Assembly: GCA_013152715.1 (NCBI GenBank)
Contig: JAADFU010000207.1
Location: 1 to 40,096 of the forward strand
DNA length: 40,096 bases
Direction: 5' to 3'
Source of the DNA: Calditrichota bacterium
GTDB taxonomy: Bacteria > Zhuqueibacterota > Zhuqueibacteria > Thermofontimicrobiales > Thermofontimicrobiaceae
Position numbers and translations under genes: made by a program. A model generated the notes under the pieces. The model saw only the letters and a list, made by a program, of their open reading frames with translations. It ran no database searches and was not told where the DNA came from. This document shows, piece after piece, positions 26,623 through 33,589 of the stretch; position 1 is the first letter of the stretch; every line of letters begins with the position of its first letter.

Positions 26623-27132
26623 ATGGTCAACAAACTGGAAAGCAGCGGAACTCCCATTGTGATTTCGGGCGAGCTGTACAAATCGATTTCGGAAATTGTC
26701 GACGATCTCGCCACGAAAATCCGTGCGCGGACGGTCATTTTCGCTGATATGAACGGCCATCCGATCACGCAACGCGGCATCGGAACGGAAATTGATTTGC
26801 CGAATCTCACCGCCCTCGGCGCCGGGTCATTTTCCGCGACTGCTCAAATCGCTAAAATCGTCGGAGAGAAAGATCATTTCCGATTCATTTTTCACGAGGG
26901 GGAGAAATTCAATCTTTTCCTTTCCAACGTGGGCAACAACTTTATTTTGATCACAGTTTTTGACACTTCTTCCGCGCTGGGAATAGTACGAATTTACACA
27001 AAAAGAGCGATTCAAGCAATGGAAGAGATTTTGGGCAAAACAGATACGACCGACGGCGAAGAACATCAATTTTTGGACGTGGAGTTCAGCAAGATTTTGA
27101 ACCAGGAACTGGAAAAAGCTTTCAAACTTTAA
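26623..27132 (+). CDS. Roadblock/LC7-domain protein (MglB-like), first copy
   Basis: 169 aa from the ATG at 26623. An ATG at 26614 in the same frame sits only 1 nt after the AGGAG motif, which is too close, while 26623 has a workable 10-nt spacing. The sequence ARTVIFADMNGHPITQRG, then NLTALGAGSFSATAQIAKIVGE and an FNLFLSNVGNNFILITVFDTSSALGIVRIYTKRA strand-helix pattern fit the Roadblock/LC7 fold. Such proteins bind MglA-type GTPases and can act as GTPase-activating proteins. The C-terminal ~30 residues form an acidic helical extension. It is followed after 33 bp by the MglA gene. Confidence 0.82.
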   Translation: MVNKLESSGTPIVISGELYKSISEIVDDLATKIRARTVIFADMNGHPITQRGIGTEIDLPNLTALGAGSFSATAQIAKIVGEKDHFRFIFHEGEKFNLFLSNVGNNFILITVFDTSSALGIVRIYTKRAIQAMEEILGKTDTTDGEEHQFLDVEFSKILNQELEKAFKL

Positions 27133-27165
27133 AACGCCAACTTCAACAATTTCAGGGAATAGTAG

Positions 27166-27783
27166 ATGTTCATCAATTGGGCGACAAATGAAATTACGTT
27201 AAAAATTGTCTATTACGGACCCGGATTGGGGGGCAAGACAACCAGCCTGCAGCACATTTACCGGCATCTCGATCCGTCGCTGCGCGGCAATTTGGTCACG
27301 CTGAACACACGCGAAGATCGCACTCTGTTTTTCGATTTTTTACAACTCGATTTCGGAAAAATTTTGCATCGCCGGCCGCGGTTTAATCTTTACACTGTCC
27401 CGGGCCAGGTTTACTACTCCGAAAGCCGCCGCATCATCCTGTCCGGCGTGGACGGAATCGTTTTTGTCGCTGACGCCCAAAAAGAGAGAATGGACGATAA
27501 TTTAGAGTCGCTGTTAGACCTTGAGAATAATTTGATCGGCATGGGAAAAACACTGCAACACTTCCCCTGGGTGTTGCAAATTAATAAAGTTGATCTTCCA
27601 AATCGCGAACATCCAAAAATTTTGAGACAAAAATTAAATTATTTTCAGGTGCCTCAAATCGAAAGCATTGCCACCAAGGGAACCGGCGTCATGCAGGCGC
27701 TAAAACTCATTCTGTCAATTGTTGTCAAAAAAATTCAGGCGCAGCCGCAACCTCAGCAAGAAGCAAAAAGGACATACGTATGA
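27166..27783 (+). CDS. mglA: MglA-family small Ras-like GTPase
   Basis: 205 aa. The start MFINWATNEITLKIVYYGPGLGGKTTSL is typical of MglA, with the P-loop GPGLGGKTT. Switch I region LNTREDRTLFFDFL and switch II TVPGQVYYSESR carry the MglA variant TVPGQ in place of DxxGQ. The base-recognition motif is NKVDLP. MglA proteins are polarity switches for motility and cell organisation, hydrolysing GTP with help from Roadblock proteins. Here it is flanked by two Roadblock genes and overlaps the second by 4 nt (ATGA). No pilus or gliding genes lie in the window. The C-terminal tail is Gln/Lys-rich. Confidence 0.93.
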   Translation: MFINWATNEITLKIVYYGPGLGGKTTSLQHIYRHLDPSLRGNLVTLNTREDRTLFFDFLQLDFGKILHRRPRFNLYTVPGQVYYSESRRIILSGVDGIVFVADAQKERMDDNLESLLDLENNLIGMGKTLQHFPWVLQINKVDLPNREHPKILRQKLNYFQVPQIESIATKGTGVMQALKLILSIVVKKIQAQPQPQQEAKRTYV

Positions 27784-28184
27784 GCAAAGAATTATCGCCG
27801 CAGGAACAAATCCAGAAATTCATGTCTGAAATCATCAAAGACGGGAATTACGAGACAGCCTATCTGTTTTCCGAAGAAGGACTCACGTTAGCGCGCACAA
27901 CAAAAGAGCAGCTCATTGAAGAAGACCGCTTTGTGGAAATGTCGATGATTCTGCAAAATATTCAACGCATGGCAGACGTCATGGGCGGCATCAACGACAT
28001 TCGCGAGTTGATCATCGACGGCAACAATCGCCGAAAAATTGTGTTTCGCTTTTTTCACGCCTTTGATCAGGATTTAGTGCTGGCGCTCATCATCCCCCCG
28101 CGCAAACCATACCGTGGTCTGACAAATAAGCTTGTTCGACTGGTACAAAAAATTTCACACGGAGACGCAAAGCCACAAAGTTAA
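27780..28184 (+). CDS. Roadblock/LC7-domain protein, second copy; C-terminus runs into a repeat
   Basis: 134 aa, overlapping mglA by ATGA. The fold pattern is Roadblock-like: a helix (SPQEQIQKFMSEIIKD), YETAYLFSEEGLTLAR, a long helix with MILQNIQRMADVMGG, and RELIIDGNNRRKIVFRFFHAFDQDLVLALIIPP. It is shorter than the first Roadblock protein, as expected for a second, distinct partner. The last nine residues, SHGDAKPQS, and the stop codon are encoded by the left arm of the inverted repeat beginning at 28154, so the original C-terminus was probably different. Confidence 0.8.
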   Translation: MSKELSPQEQIQKFMSEIIKDGNYETAYLFSEEGLTLARTTKEQLIEEDRFVEMSMILQNIQRMADVMGGINDIRELIIDGNNRRKIVFRFFHAFDQDLVLALIIPPRKPYRGLTNKLVRLVQKISHGDAKPQS

Positions 28185-28419
28185 AAAAAATTAGATTCTT
28201 TCTTCGTGGCTCCGCGCCTTGGTGTGAAAAAAATCTCTCACACGGGGACACAAAGCCACAAAGATTTTTAATAAAATAGTCAGTTGAAGCAATCAATAAA
28301 TTACTTTTTTCTTCGTGGCTCCGTGGCTTGGTGTGAAGAAAATCCCTCACACGGGGGCGCAAAGCCACAAAGTTAAAAAAGTTAGATTCTTTCTTTGTGG
28401 GCTCCGTGCCTTGGTGTGA
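28154..28419. repeat. Three tandem inverted-repeat units (TCACACGG...CCGTGTGA type)
   Basis: Units lie at 28154-28228, 28238-28336 and 28347-28419, separated by 9-10 bp. Each has a left arm like TTCACACGGAGACGCAAAGC followed by CACAAAG, and a right arm like CTTCGTGGCTCCG followed by CCTTGGTGTGA, which pair with few mismatches. The inner spacers of units 1 and 3 are nearly identical (TTAGATTCTT shared), while unit 2 has a different, longer spacer. No direct-repeat/spacer order of CRISPR type is present. The array sits in the 3' end of the mglA operon, before its terminator. Confidence 0.85.
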
Positions 28420-28571
28420 GACTAAAAAATATCACATAGAACATAAGTCAAACTTTGCGGCTTTGGTTTGGCAGGTTTTTGAAAGCGGTTTCTCAAATTT
28501 TTGAAGAACCGCTTGTTTTTTTTAGATATTTTTGCTAAATTGAATTTTTCAAATTTCAATAATTTCAAACA
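28185..28571. other. Intergenic region: repeat array, terminator, promoter region of the MFS gene
   Basis: 387 bp without a gene. The first 235 bp are the remainder of the inverted-repeat array, then a hairpin terminator at 28483-28523. The last ~50 bp before the MFS gene are AT-rich; no clear promoter boxes or ribosome-binding site were found there. Confidence 0.7.
28483..28523 (+). terminator. Rho-independent terminator after the mglA operon
   Basis: AAGCGGTT (28483-28490) pairs with AACCGCTT (28507-28514). The stem continues imperfectly inward (TTCTCAA with TTGAAGAA) and is followed by GTTTTTTTT. It lies beyond the inverted-repeat array, so the array is expected to be transcribed as a 3' untranslated region. 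Confidence 0.75.
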
Positions 28572-29900
28572 ATGCATCAGCGAATGAAAAAAGACACCCG
28601 CTTCTCAGAAAATCGACTGGCAACCTATTCCTGGATTCTTTACGATTTTGCCAATACCATCTATTCCATGAACGTCGTTACCATGTATTTTTCTACGTGG
28701 ATCGTTGTGGACCTTGCGCTGGGAGATCAGTACGTTTCTTTCGCCAATTCCATGTCTATGCTCATCGTAGCGTTGACCATGCCGATCTTGGGAGAAATTT
28801 CCGACCGCTACCATCGCCGCATGCCGTTTCTCATCGCCTACACGCTCATTTGCGTCACCTTCACGGCGCTGATTGGCGTCGCCGGCATTGTGAACACCGA
28901 CCCTCGCCAGCGCGTGCAATTGGGCATCCTTTTTTTCATCATCGCCAATTACACCTATCAAGGCGGTCTGGTATTTTACAACGCGCTGCTGCCGACGGTT
29001 ACTTCTCCTCGCAGTCTGGGACGCGTTTCCGGCTACGGCGTTGCCATTGGCTACCTCGGTTCAATTATGGGGCTAATGTTTGTGCTGCCGTTTGTCGAGG
29101 GCGCATTTTTTGGCGTCAAGATTCCGTTCATTCACGCCGGTGGCAGCGTTGCTGCGTTCATTCCTTCGGCGATATTGTTTTTAATCTTTGCGTTGCCCGC
29201 TTTTGTTTTTATCAAAGAAAACACAGCAGCGAAGCCGCGGGAGTCTTTTCGGCTGGATTTACGGACTTCATTCAAAAAAATCTGGGAAGGCATTTCCAAT
29301 ACGCGCAAATATCCCGGCGTCAGGCGATTTCTGATCGCCAAGTTTTTTTACGAGGACGCAATTCAAACAATTATCATCTTCATGGCGGTTTACGCGCAAA
29401 AAGTAATGGGATTTTCCAAGGCGGGAACCACTGAATTTTTTATTGTACTCATTCCGTCGGCGATTGTCGGCTCCGCAATTTTCGGCATTTTAACCGACCA
29501 CTTCGGCCCGCAAAAAACGTTAACCATCGTGCTATTGGGCTGGATCGTCAGCTTGACAATTCTGATCATCACCCACAAATTAATCATTTTCTGGATCACC
29601 GGAGCCTTCATTGGCATTTTCATGGGTTCCACCTGGACAGCGGCGCGGCCGTTACTTATTTCGCTGGTGCCTAAAGAAATGCTGGGCGAATTTTTCGGTC
29701 TCTATTCTTTGTCCGGAAAAATCGCCGCGATCTTCGGCCCTATCGTCTGGGCAACGGCTGTCAATGTTTTTGCCAAATATGGCACAATTTTCAAATACAA
29801 AGCTGCCATTGGCGCGCTCACGGTGATGATTGTGATTGGCCTTATTTTAGTACAAAAAGTACCAAACGTTAAAAAAGAAGTGTTAGCTGAAAAAATCTGA
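28572..29900 (+). CDS. MFS transporter, UMF1 / Atg22-like family
   Basis: 442 aa, about 12 predicted membrane helices. The N-terminal YSWILYDFANTIYSMNVVTMYF is the hallmark of UMF1-type MFS permeases. After helix 2 comes the MFS loop GEISDRYHRRMPFL, and at mid-protein the second such loop GILTDHFGPQKTL. Relatives include fungal vacuolar amino-acid effluxers (Atg22); bacterial substrates are mostly unknown. No good ribosome-binding site precedes either candidate start (28572 or the ATG at 28584), so the start is uncertain. It stands alone between the mglA operon and a convergent secreted-protein gene. Confidence 0.85.
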   Translation: MHQRMKKDTRFSENRLATYSWILYDFANTIYSMNVVTMYFSTWIVVDLALGDQYVSFANSMSMLIVALTMPILGEISDRYHRRMPFLIAYTLICVTFTALIGVAGIVNTDPRQRVQLGILFFIIANYTYQGGLVFYNALLPTVTSPRSLGRVSGYGVAIGYLGSIMGLMFVLPFVEGAFFGVKIPFIHAGGSVAAFIPSAILFLIFALPAFVFIKENTAAKPRESFRLDLRTSFKKIWEGISNTRKYPGVRRFLIAKFFYEDAIQTIIIFMAVYAQKVMGFSKAGTTEFFIVLIPSAIVGSAIFGILTDHFGPQKTLTIVLLGWIVSLTILIITHKLIIFWITGAFIGIFMGSTWTAARPLLISLVPKEMLGEFFGLYSLSGKIAAIFGPIVWATAVNVFAKYGTIFKYKAAIGALTVMIVIGLILVQKVPNVKKEVLAEKI

Positions 29901-29949
29901 TTGCTCAATCTATTTTTACGCAACTGCCAGATTGGTTACTCCCGCCAAA

Positions 29950-31230
29950 CTATTTCAGCAAAAGAATTTTTCGCACCTGTTCTGATTTCTCTGAGCGCAA
30001 ACGGCAAAAATAGGTTCCAGATGAAAATCTTTCCCCGTTCCAGATAATTTCATGGAGTCCGGCAGCGAGGTAACCTGATTCCAGGTTTTCAATTAACCGA
30101 CCATTCAGATCAAAAATATCTAATGAAATGTGCATCGACCTCATCAAAGAAAAACGAACCCGCGTGGTCGCATTAAAAGGATTTGGAAAATTCTGCATTA
30201 GAGCAAATTTCCGAACCAGATTTTTCTTTTCCTCTGCCACGACAGAACTGCTCTCCTGAAATCGATAAACGCCATACATTCCCACACCCCATCCGTTGTA
30301 GCCATTGACAAACTCCAAATCTGAGCCGCCCCGATCAAATTGCTCGATCCACGTTTTGCCGGTATCGCTGCTAAAATAAATCTTTTTCTGATCTGTCATC
30401 CACACATTGGCAGGATTGTCGGGGTCAAATTCGACATCATCTCCCCATTGAGTTTGCGGCGTAGAAAAAGACTCCCAGCTTTCACCGCCGTCAAGAGTGC
30501 GCCAGATTTCATGAGTTTTTGAAATTGCCAATCCGACATTCTCATCAAAAAAGCGAAAAACTTGTAAATAGGTTGGAAAATTCGTTGCCTGCCAGGTGTG
30601 ACCGCCATCGCGGGTTTTGTACAGCCTTTGCGGATTTAATCCCGATGCAAAAAAGTAGCCGACATTAGGGTTGACAAAATCAATGCGGCGCCAGGTATCC
30701 CCGGAATAGCCGCCAAATGCAGAATCATTTACAGACACCCAATTTTGTCCGCCGTCAGTTGTACTCAAAAATATCGCCGGCACATCGGGGTTTGTCATTG
30801 CCGCCGCATTATCGCCCATCGCAATTCCAGTTTGATCGTCAAACATCTCAATATAATTCATAAAGTTGACAAGAGATGTATCTTCGAATTGTTTCACCCA
30901 GAAATCTCCCGCGTTCGGAGTGGAAAAAATTTGCCCGCCGGAAGTGGCAATCCAGATTTTCGCGCTGTCTGGCAGCGCAATATCAACCACGGTTCCCATC
31001 ACATCTTCTGGCGCATTTATTTCTTGCCAGTTTTTTCCCCCGTTCATCGTTCGAAAAATATTTCGATCGCTAGCCAGAACGGCAATTTGTTCGTTTACGG
31101 CGCTGATCACCGCCGCCATGGAAATGCCGGATGGCAGTCCGGCTGTCTGTTTTTCCCACTGCTGTCCCAGAGCGTAGCTCGCACCAAAAACAAGCCACGC
31201 CATGACCAAAATTGATTTTTTCTTTTTCAT
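29950..31230 (-). CDS. Secreted beta-propeller (YCF48/BNR-like) protein with C-terminal sorting module
   Basis: 426 aa from the ATG at 31230, chosen for the GGAGGAG ribosome-binding site 5 nt upstream; an in-frame start at 31245 is less likely. Signal peptide (about 1-22, ending YALG). Residues about 30-330 hold repeats of the BNR/YCF48 kind: TMNGGKNWQEI, STTDGGQNWVSV, KTRDGGHTWQAT, RTLDGGESWESF and SSDTGKTWIEQF, each one blade. The last ~80 residues form the FlgD-like module: MQNFPNPFNATTRVRFSL, then FDLNGRLIENL and GTYFCRLR. Probably an exported surface or secreted protein; ligand unknown. Confidence 0.86.
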   Translation of the reverse strand: MKKKKSILVMAWLVFGASYALGQQWEKQTAGLPSGISMAAVISAVNEQIAVLASDRNIFRTMNGGKNWQEINAPEDVMGTVVDIALPDSAKIWIATSGGQIFSTPNAGDFWVKQFEDTSLVNFMNYIEMFDDQTGIAMGDNAAAMTNPDVPAIFLSTTDGGQNWVSVNDSAFGGYSGDTWRRIDFVNPNVGYFFASGLNPQRLYKTRDGGHTWQATNFPTYLQVFRFFDENVGLAISKTHEIWRTLDGGESWESFSTPQTQWGDDVEFDPDNPANVWMTDQKKIYFSSDTGKTWIEQFDRGGSDLEFVNGYNGWGVGMYGVYRFQESSSVVAEEKKNLVRKFALMQNFPNPFNATTRVRFSLMRSMHISLDIFDLNGRLIENLESGYLAAGLHEIIWNGERFSSGTYFCRLRSEKSEQVRKILLLK

Positions 31231-31758
31231 TTTCTCCTCCACCAAATAGTTTAATCCCCTTAATTTACTACTTTTTTGGTCGGAAATCCAGCATTTTTTA
31301 TTTGCCCACAGATTTTGCTAAAATTATTCTTACTGCAAAAAAACTGGCGTCAGCGTGGCTTGTTAAATTTTCTTCATTTTTTGCTTGCCATTTTCATAAT
31401 AATTTCGTAAAATTTAGTGTTTCTCATTCCGAAGCGCTTTTTGGGCATTTTGAATTCAGATTGATTTTAAAAATATGAATGACAAGTTAGAAAATATTCT
31501 TGTAAATATTACGTTTAAAAACAATGTACTAATTTCAATAAAAATAGTTGATCGTAAAATTTAACTGGTCATTGGTATTAAAAATTAGCTGGTAAAAGGA
31601 GGCGGTACACACAAAAGTCCTTTCGATTGCGATTCCTTTTCTTTCGCTTCTTTCGCATTTCTTCTCTCGCTCGGCAAGCAACCAGTGCACTTATTAATCA
31701 GTGGAAATTTCAAGCAAAACATTCTCCGTTAAATTTCATGTAATTTTTGAGGTGTGCC
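31231..31758. other. 528-bp AT-rich divergent intergenic region
   Basis: The spacer lies between two divergently transcribed secreted-protein genes. It contains a third copy of TGGTCGGAAA (31277-31286), the 13-mer TTTCAATAAAAAT (31533-31545), an SD-like AAAGGAGGCGG near 31596 with no start codon after it, and a pyrimidine-rich tract around 31620-31675. Open frames here lack start signals. No clear promoter was assigned. Confidence 0.6.
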
Positions 31759-32820
31759 ATGTCCAAAAATTTACTTTTCATTCTTCTTTTTCTCTTACGC
31801 GCTCTGGGCGCGCCGGCAGTGGCTCAAGTTCATGTCACTTTGCCGGATACCGCCGTAGGCGCCGACACTGACCTAATTGTGCCGATTATTGTTGACACGC
31901 TGGATCCTTACAATGTTATTTCTCTTGATTTCACGCTGGTTTACGATAGCAACCTCCTGACAGCAAACGATACGCTACTCGCAAATGCTCTGGTAAAACA
32001 ATTCATGTTAATGCAGACAAATTTGTCAAAAGCCGATACCGTATCGTTTGCCGGCTTCGGAATTTTTCCCATTACAGGAGGAGATACGCTCATTAAAATT
32101 TTATTTCACTCGACCAGCAATTCCGGACTTTGTCCGCTCACATTTGCTTCGATCCGTTTCAACGAAGGGGATCCGACGGCAATTATCAGCGACGGCATCG
32201 TTCGCGTCAACCTGGCTCCGATCCCGGTTGAACTGTCGTCTTTTCAGTGCGAAACTCGCGGTCACAAAATTTATCTCAACTGGACGACGCTGTCAGAGAA
32301 AAACAATTACGGCTTTTCAGTACAGCGGGCAATTTGTCAAAATTTGATTTCAGAGCCAGACATCAATTCCTGGAAAAAAATTTCCTTTGTGCCGGGACAT
32401 GGAACGACTGCCGACCGTCACGACTACGAATTTCGTGATGATGCGGAAAATTTTTCAAATTGCTTTTTGTACTATCGTCTGAAACAAATCGACGTCGATG
32501 GCAGTTTTAAATTTTCACCCATTCGCCAGATCCACTTGCTGCCACGCCGATTTTCATTGGCGCAGAATTTTCCCAATCCGTTCAATTCCGCCACCAAAGT
32601 CAAATTTACGACGCCATTCTCCGGCACGGCGAGCGTTCACGTGTACAATGTCCGGGGACAGAAAATATTCACGTTAATCGACAGAAAAACGATGCCAGCC
32701 GGAAGTCACGAATTTAGCATCGATATGAACAGCTATCCGGCGGGGGTTTATTTTTATGAAATAAACTTTGTCGGAGAGCGAAATTTTCATCAGACAAACA
32801 AAATGATTTATCTCAAATAA
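31759..32820 (+). CDS. Secreted protein with cohesin-like domain and C-terminal sorting module
   Basis: 353 aa from the ATG at 31759 (GAGGTG 4 nt upstream); a TTG 12 bp earlier lacks support. Signal peptide about 1-22 (ending AVA-Q). Residues about 25-150 look like a cohesin/carbohydrate-binding-scaffold beta-sandwich: an opening VTLPDTAVGADTDLIVPI, ISLDFTLVYDSNLL and a later SIRFNEGD. A fibronectin-like segment follows (VELSSFQCETRGHKIYLNWT). The C-terminus is the FlgD/type-IX-style module AQNFPNPFNSATKVKF, then YNVRGQKIFTL and AGVYFYEIN. The cohesin assignment rests on pattern only; no dockerin partner is seen. Confidence 0.78.
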   Translation: MSKNLLFILLFLLRALGAPAVAQVHVTLPDTAVGADTDLIVPIIVDTLDPYNVISLDFTLVYDSNLLTANDTLLANALVKQFMLMQTNLSKADTVSFAGFGIFPITGGDTLIKILFHSTSNSGLCPLTFASIRFNEGDPTAIISDGIVRVNLAPIPVELSSFQCETRGHKIYLNWTTLSEKNNYGFSVQRAICQNLISEPDINSWKKISFVPGHGTTADRHDYEFRDDAENFSNCFLYYRLKQIDVDGSFKFSPIRQIHLLPRRFSLAQNFPNPFNSATKVKFTTPFSGTASVHVYNVRGQKIFTLIDRKTMPAGSHEFSIDMNSYPAGVYFYEINFVGERNFHQTNKMIYLK

Positions 32821-32834
32821 AATGATCCGTTGCC

Positions 32835-32872
32835 GAGATGTACCTCACCTGATAGGCGGAGTACGTCTCTAC
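32835..32872. repeat. GTAG-type imperfect palindrome after the cohesin-like gene
   Basis: GAGATGTAC (32835-32843) pairs with GTACGTCTC (32861-32869) over 9 bp with one G-U; on the minus strand the element begins GTAGAGACGTAC. It lies 15 bp after the stop at 32820. It may double as a weak terminator, though no U-run follows. It shares the GTAGRGR edge with the palindromes at 1352-1365 and 39015-39048. Confidence 0.5.
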
Positions 32873-32982
32873 AAATTTCAGGAAAATTATTGCGCATTTC
32901 AAATTTACGCTTGCTTCTTTGAAAAATATTTTTTACATTTTTGTTAAATTCAAAAGCTGCGATTCAAACAAAGGAGCAAGCG

Positions 32983-33279
32983 ATGGGTTGGATTCGACGC
33001 CAGTGGACGCCAAAGGACGCTGACGAATGGCGCAAAGAAGACTGGCTAGCGATTATTCTTTCTGTACTGGCCTTTATTACATTAACCGTTGGGAGCGCGC
33101 TATCATTTTTGCTCATCCCCAGCGGTTTTATTATTTTAGGAATCGGGATTCTCATTTCCGCGCTCATGTACTGGATAATTGACCCAAAACTCCGCACGAT
33201 CTCTACGGAATACGAGAAAAAGCAAAAAAACTATTTATTAGATCTGGAAAAAATTCAAAAATGGGAGGATACCGAATGA
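32983..33279 (+). CDS. Small membrane protein (two helices) heading a symporter cassette
   Basis: 98 aa from the ATG at 32983, selected for AAAGGAG 7 nt upstream; the frame is open 14 codons further back without a start signal. Charged N-terminus (RRQWTPKDADEWRKEDW), two hydrophobic helices (about 22-43 and 45-66, the second GFIILGIGILISALMYWII), then a charged helical tail (EKKQKNYLLDLEKIQKWEDTE). No family was recognised. Its stop overlaps the start of the next small gene (ATGA), and two more genes follow to the symporter, so it is probably part of the transporter operon. Confidence 0.72.
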   Translation: MGWIRRQWTPKDADEWRKEDWLAIILSVLAFITLTVGSALSFLLIPSGFIILGIGILISALMYWIIDPKLRTISTEYEKKQKNYLLDLEKIQKWEDTE

Positions 33280-33413
33280 GCAAAGGATTTGCGGTTGTCA
33301 TCGGGATGAGTATCGCCTACGCCGCATCACTCATCGGCATGATTTTCGCGTACATTTACTACAAGAAAAATAAAGCGCACACTGAGAAAAAACACGAAGG
33401 ACAAAACCAATGA
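33276..33413 (+). CDS. 45-aa single-helix membrane microprotein upstream of symporter
   Basis: MSKGFAVVIGMSIAYAASLI begins the product, which continues with a hydrophobic GMIFAYIYY and a Lys-rich tail ending GQNQ. One membrane helix spans about residues 5-28, with a charged cytoplasmic tail. GGGAGG lies 7 nt before its ATG. It overlaps the upstream gene by ATGA, and its own stop overlaps the next start by ATGA, so it is embedded in a tightly coupled chain. It resembles in size and position the short accessory proteins known beside some sodium:solute symporters; this is inference from context. Confidence 0.7.
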   Translation: MSKGFAVVIGMSIAYAASLIGMIFAYIYYKKNKAHTEKKHEGQNQ

Positions 33414-33556
33414 TCGCTTTACTTGCGCAAACGACAACGCACATTGGCGCTCCCATTCTGGGCGTAATTATTCCGGCTTTCATTTTCGGATTCTCTTTTC
33501 TGGTCACCTATTTGTTAATCCGTCATTTCATGAAACAAAATAACAACAACGACTAA
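33410..33556 (+). CDS. 48-aa single-helix membrane microprotein immediately before symporter
   Basis: The start codon overlaps the previous stop by ATGA. The product begins MIALLAQTTTHIGAPILGVI and continues through IPAFIFGFSFLVTYLLIRHF to MKQNNNND. A hydrophobic helix occupies about residues 14-38, and the tail is Asn-rich. The symporter start follows after 33 bp with its own GGAGGAA site. Like its neighbour it is probably a small transporter subunit; no catalytic motif is present. Conservation elsewhere could not be tested. Confidence 0.68.
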   Translation: MIALLAQTTTHIGAPILGVIIPAFIFGFSFLVTYLLIRHFMKQNNNND

Positions 33557-33589
33557 TATTTTCTCAGCATCCACATCCGGAGGAATTCA

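Noticed and set aside
28090-28368. Open frame of 92 codons on the minus strand over the repeat array
   Set aside because: It is built from the inverted-repeat arms (TKPRSHEEK and PCERFFSHQGAEPRRK strings), overlaps the second Roadblock gene, and has no ribosome-binding site. Such frames recur wherever this repeat family occurs.
28154-28419. CRISPR-like array
   Set aside because: The repeats are inverted pairs rather than direct repeats with unique, equal-length spacers, and no cas gene is present.
31212-31478. 88-codon plus-strand frame upstream of the cohesin-like gene
   Set aside because: It overlaps the start of the YCF48-like gene antisense, lacks a start signal, and has a composition like the spacer.
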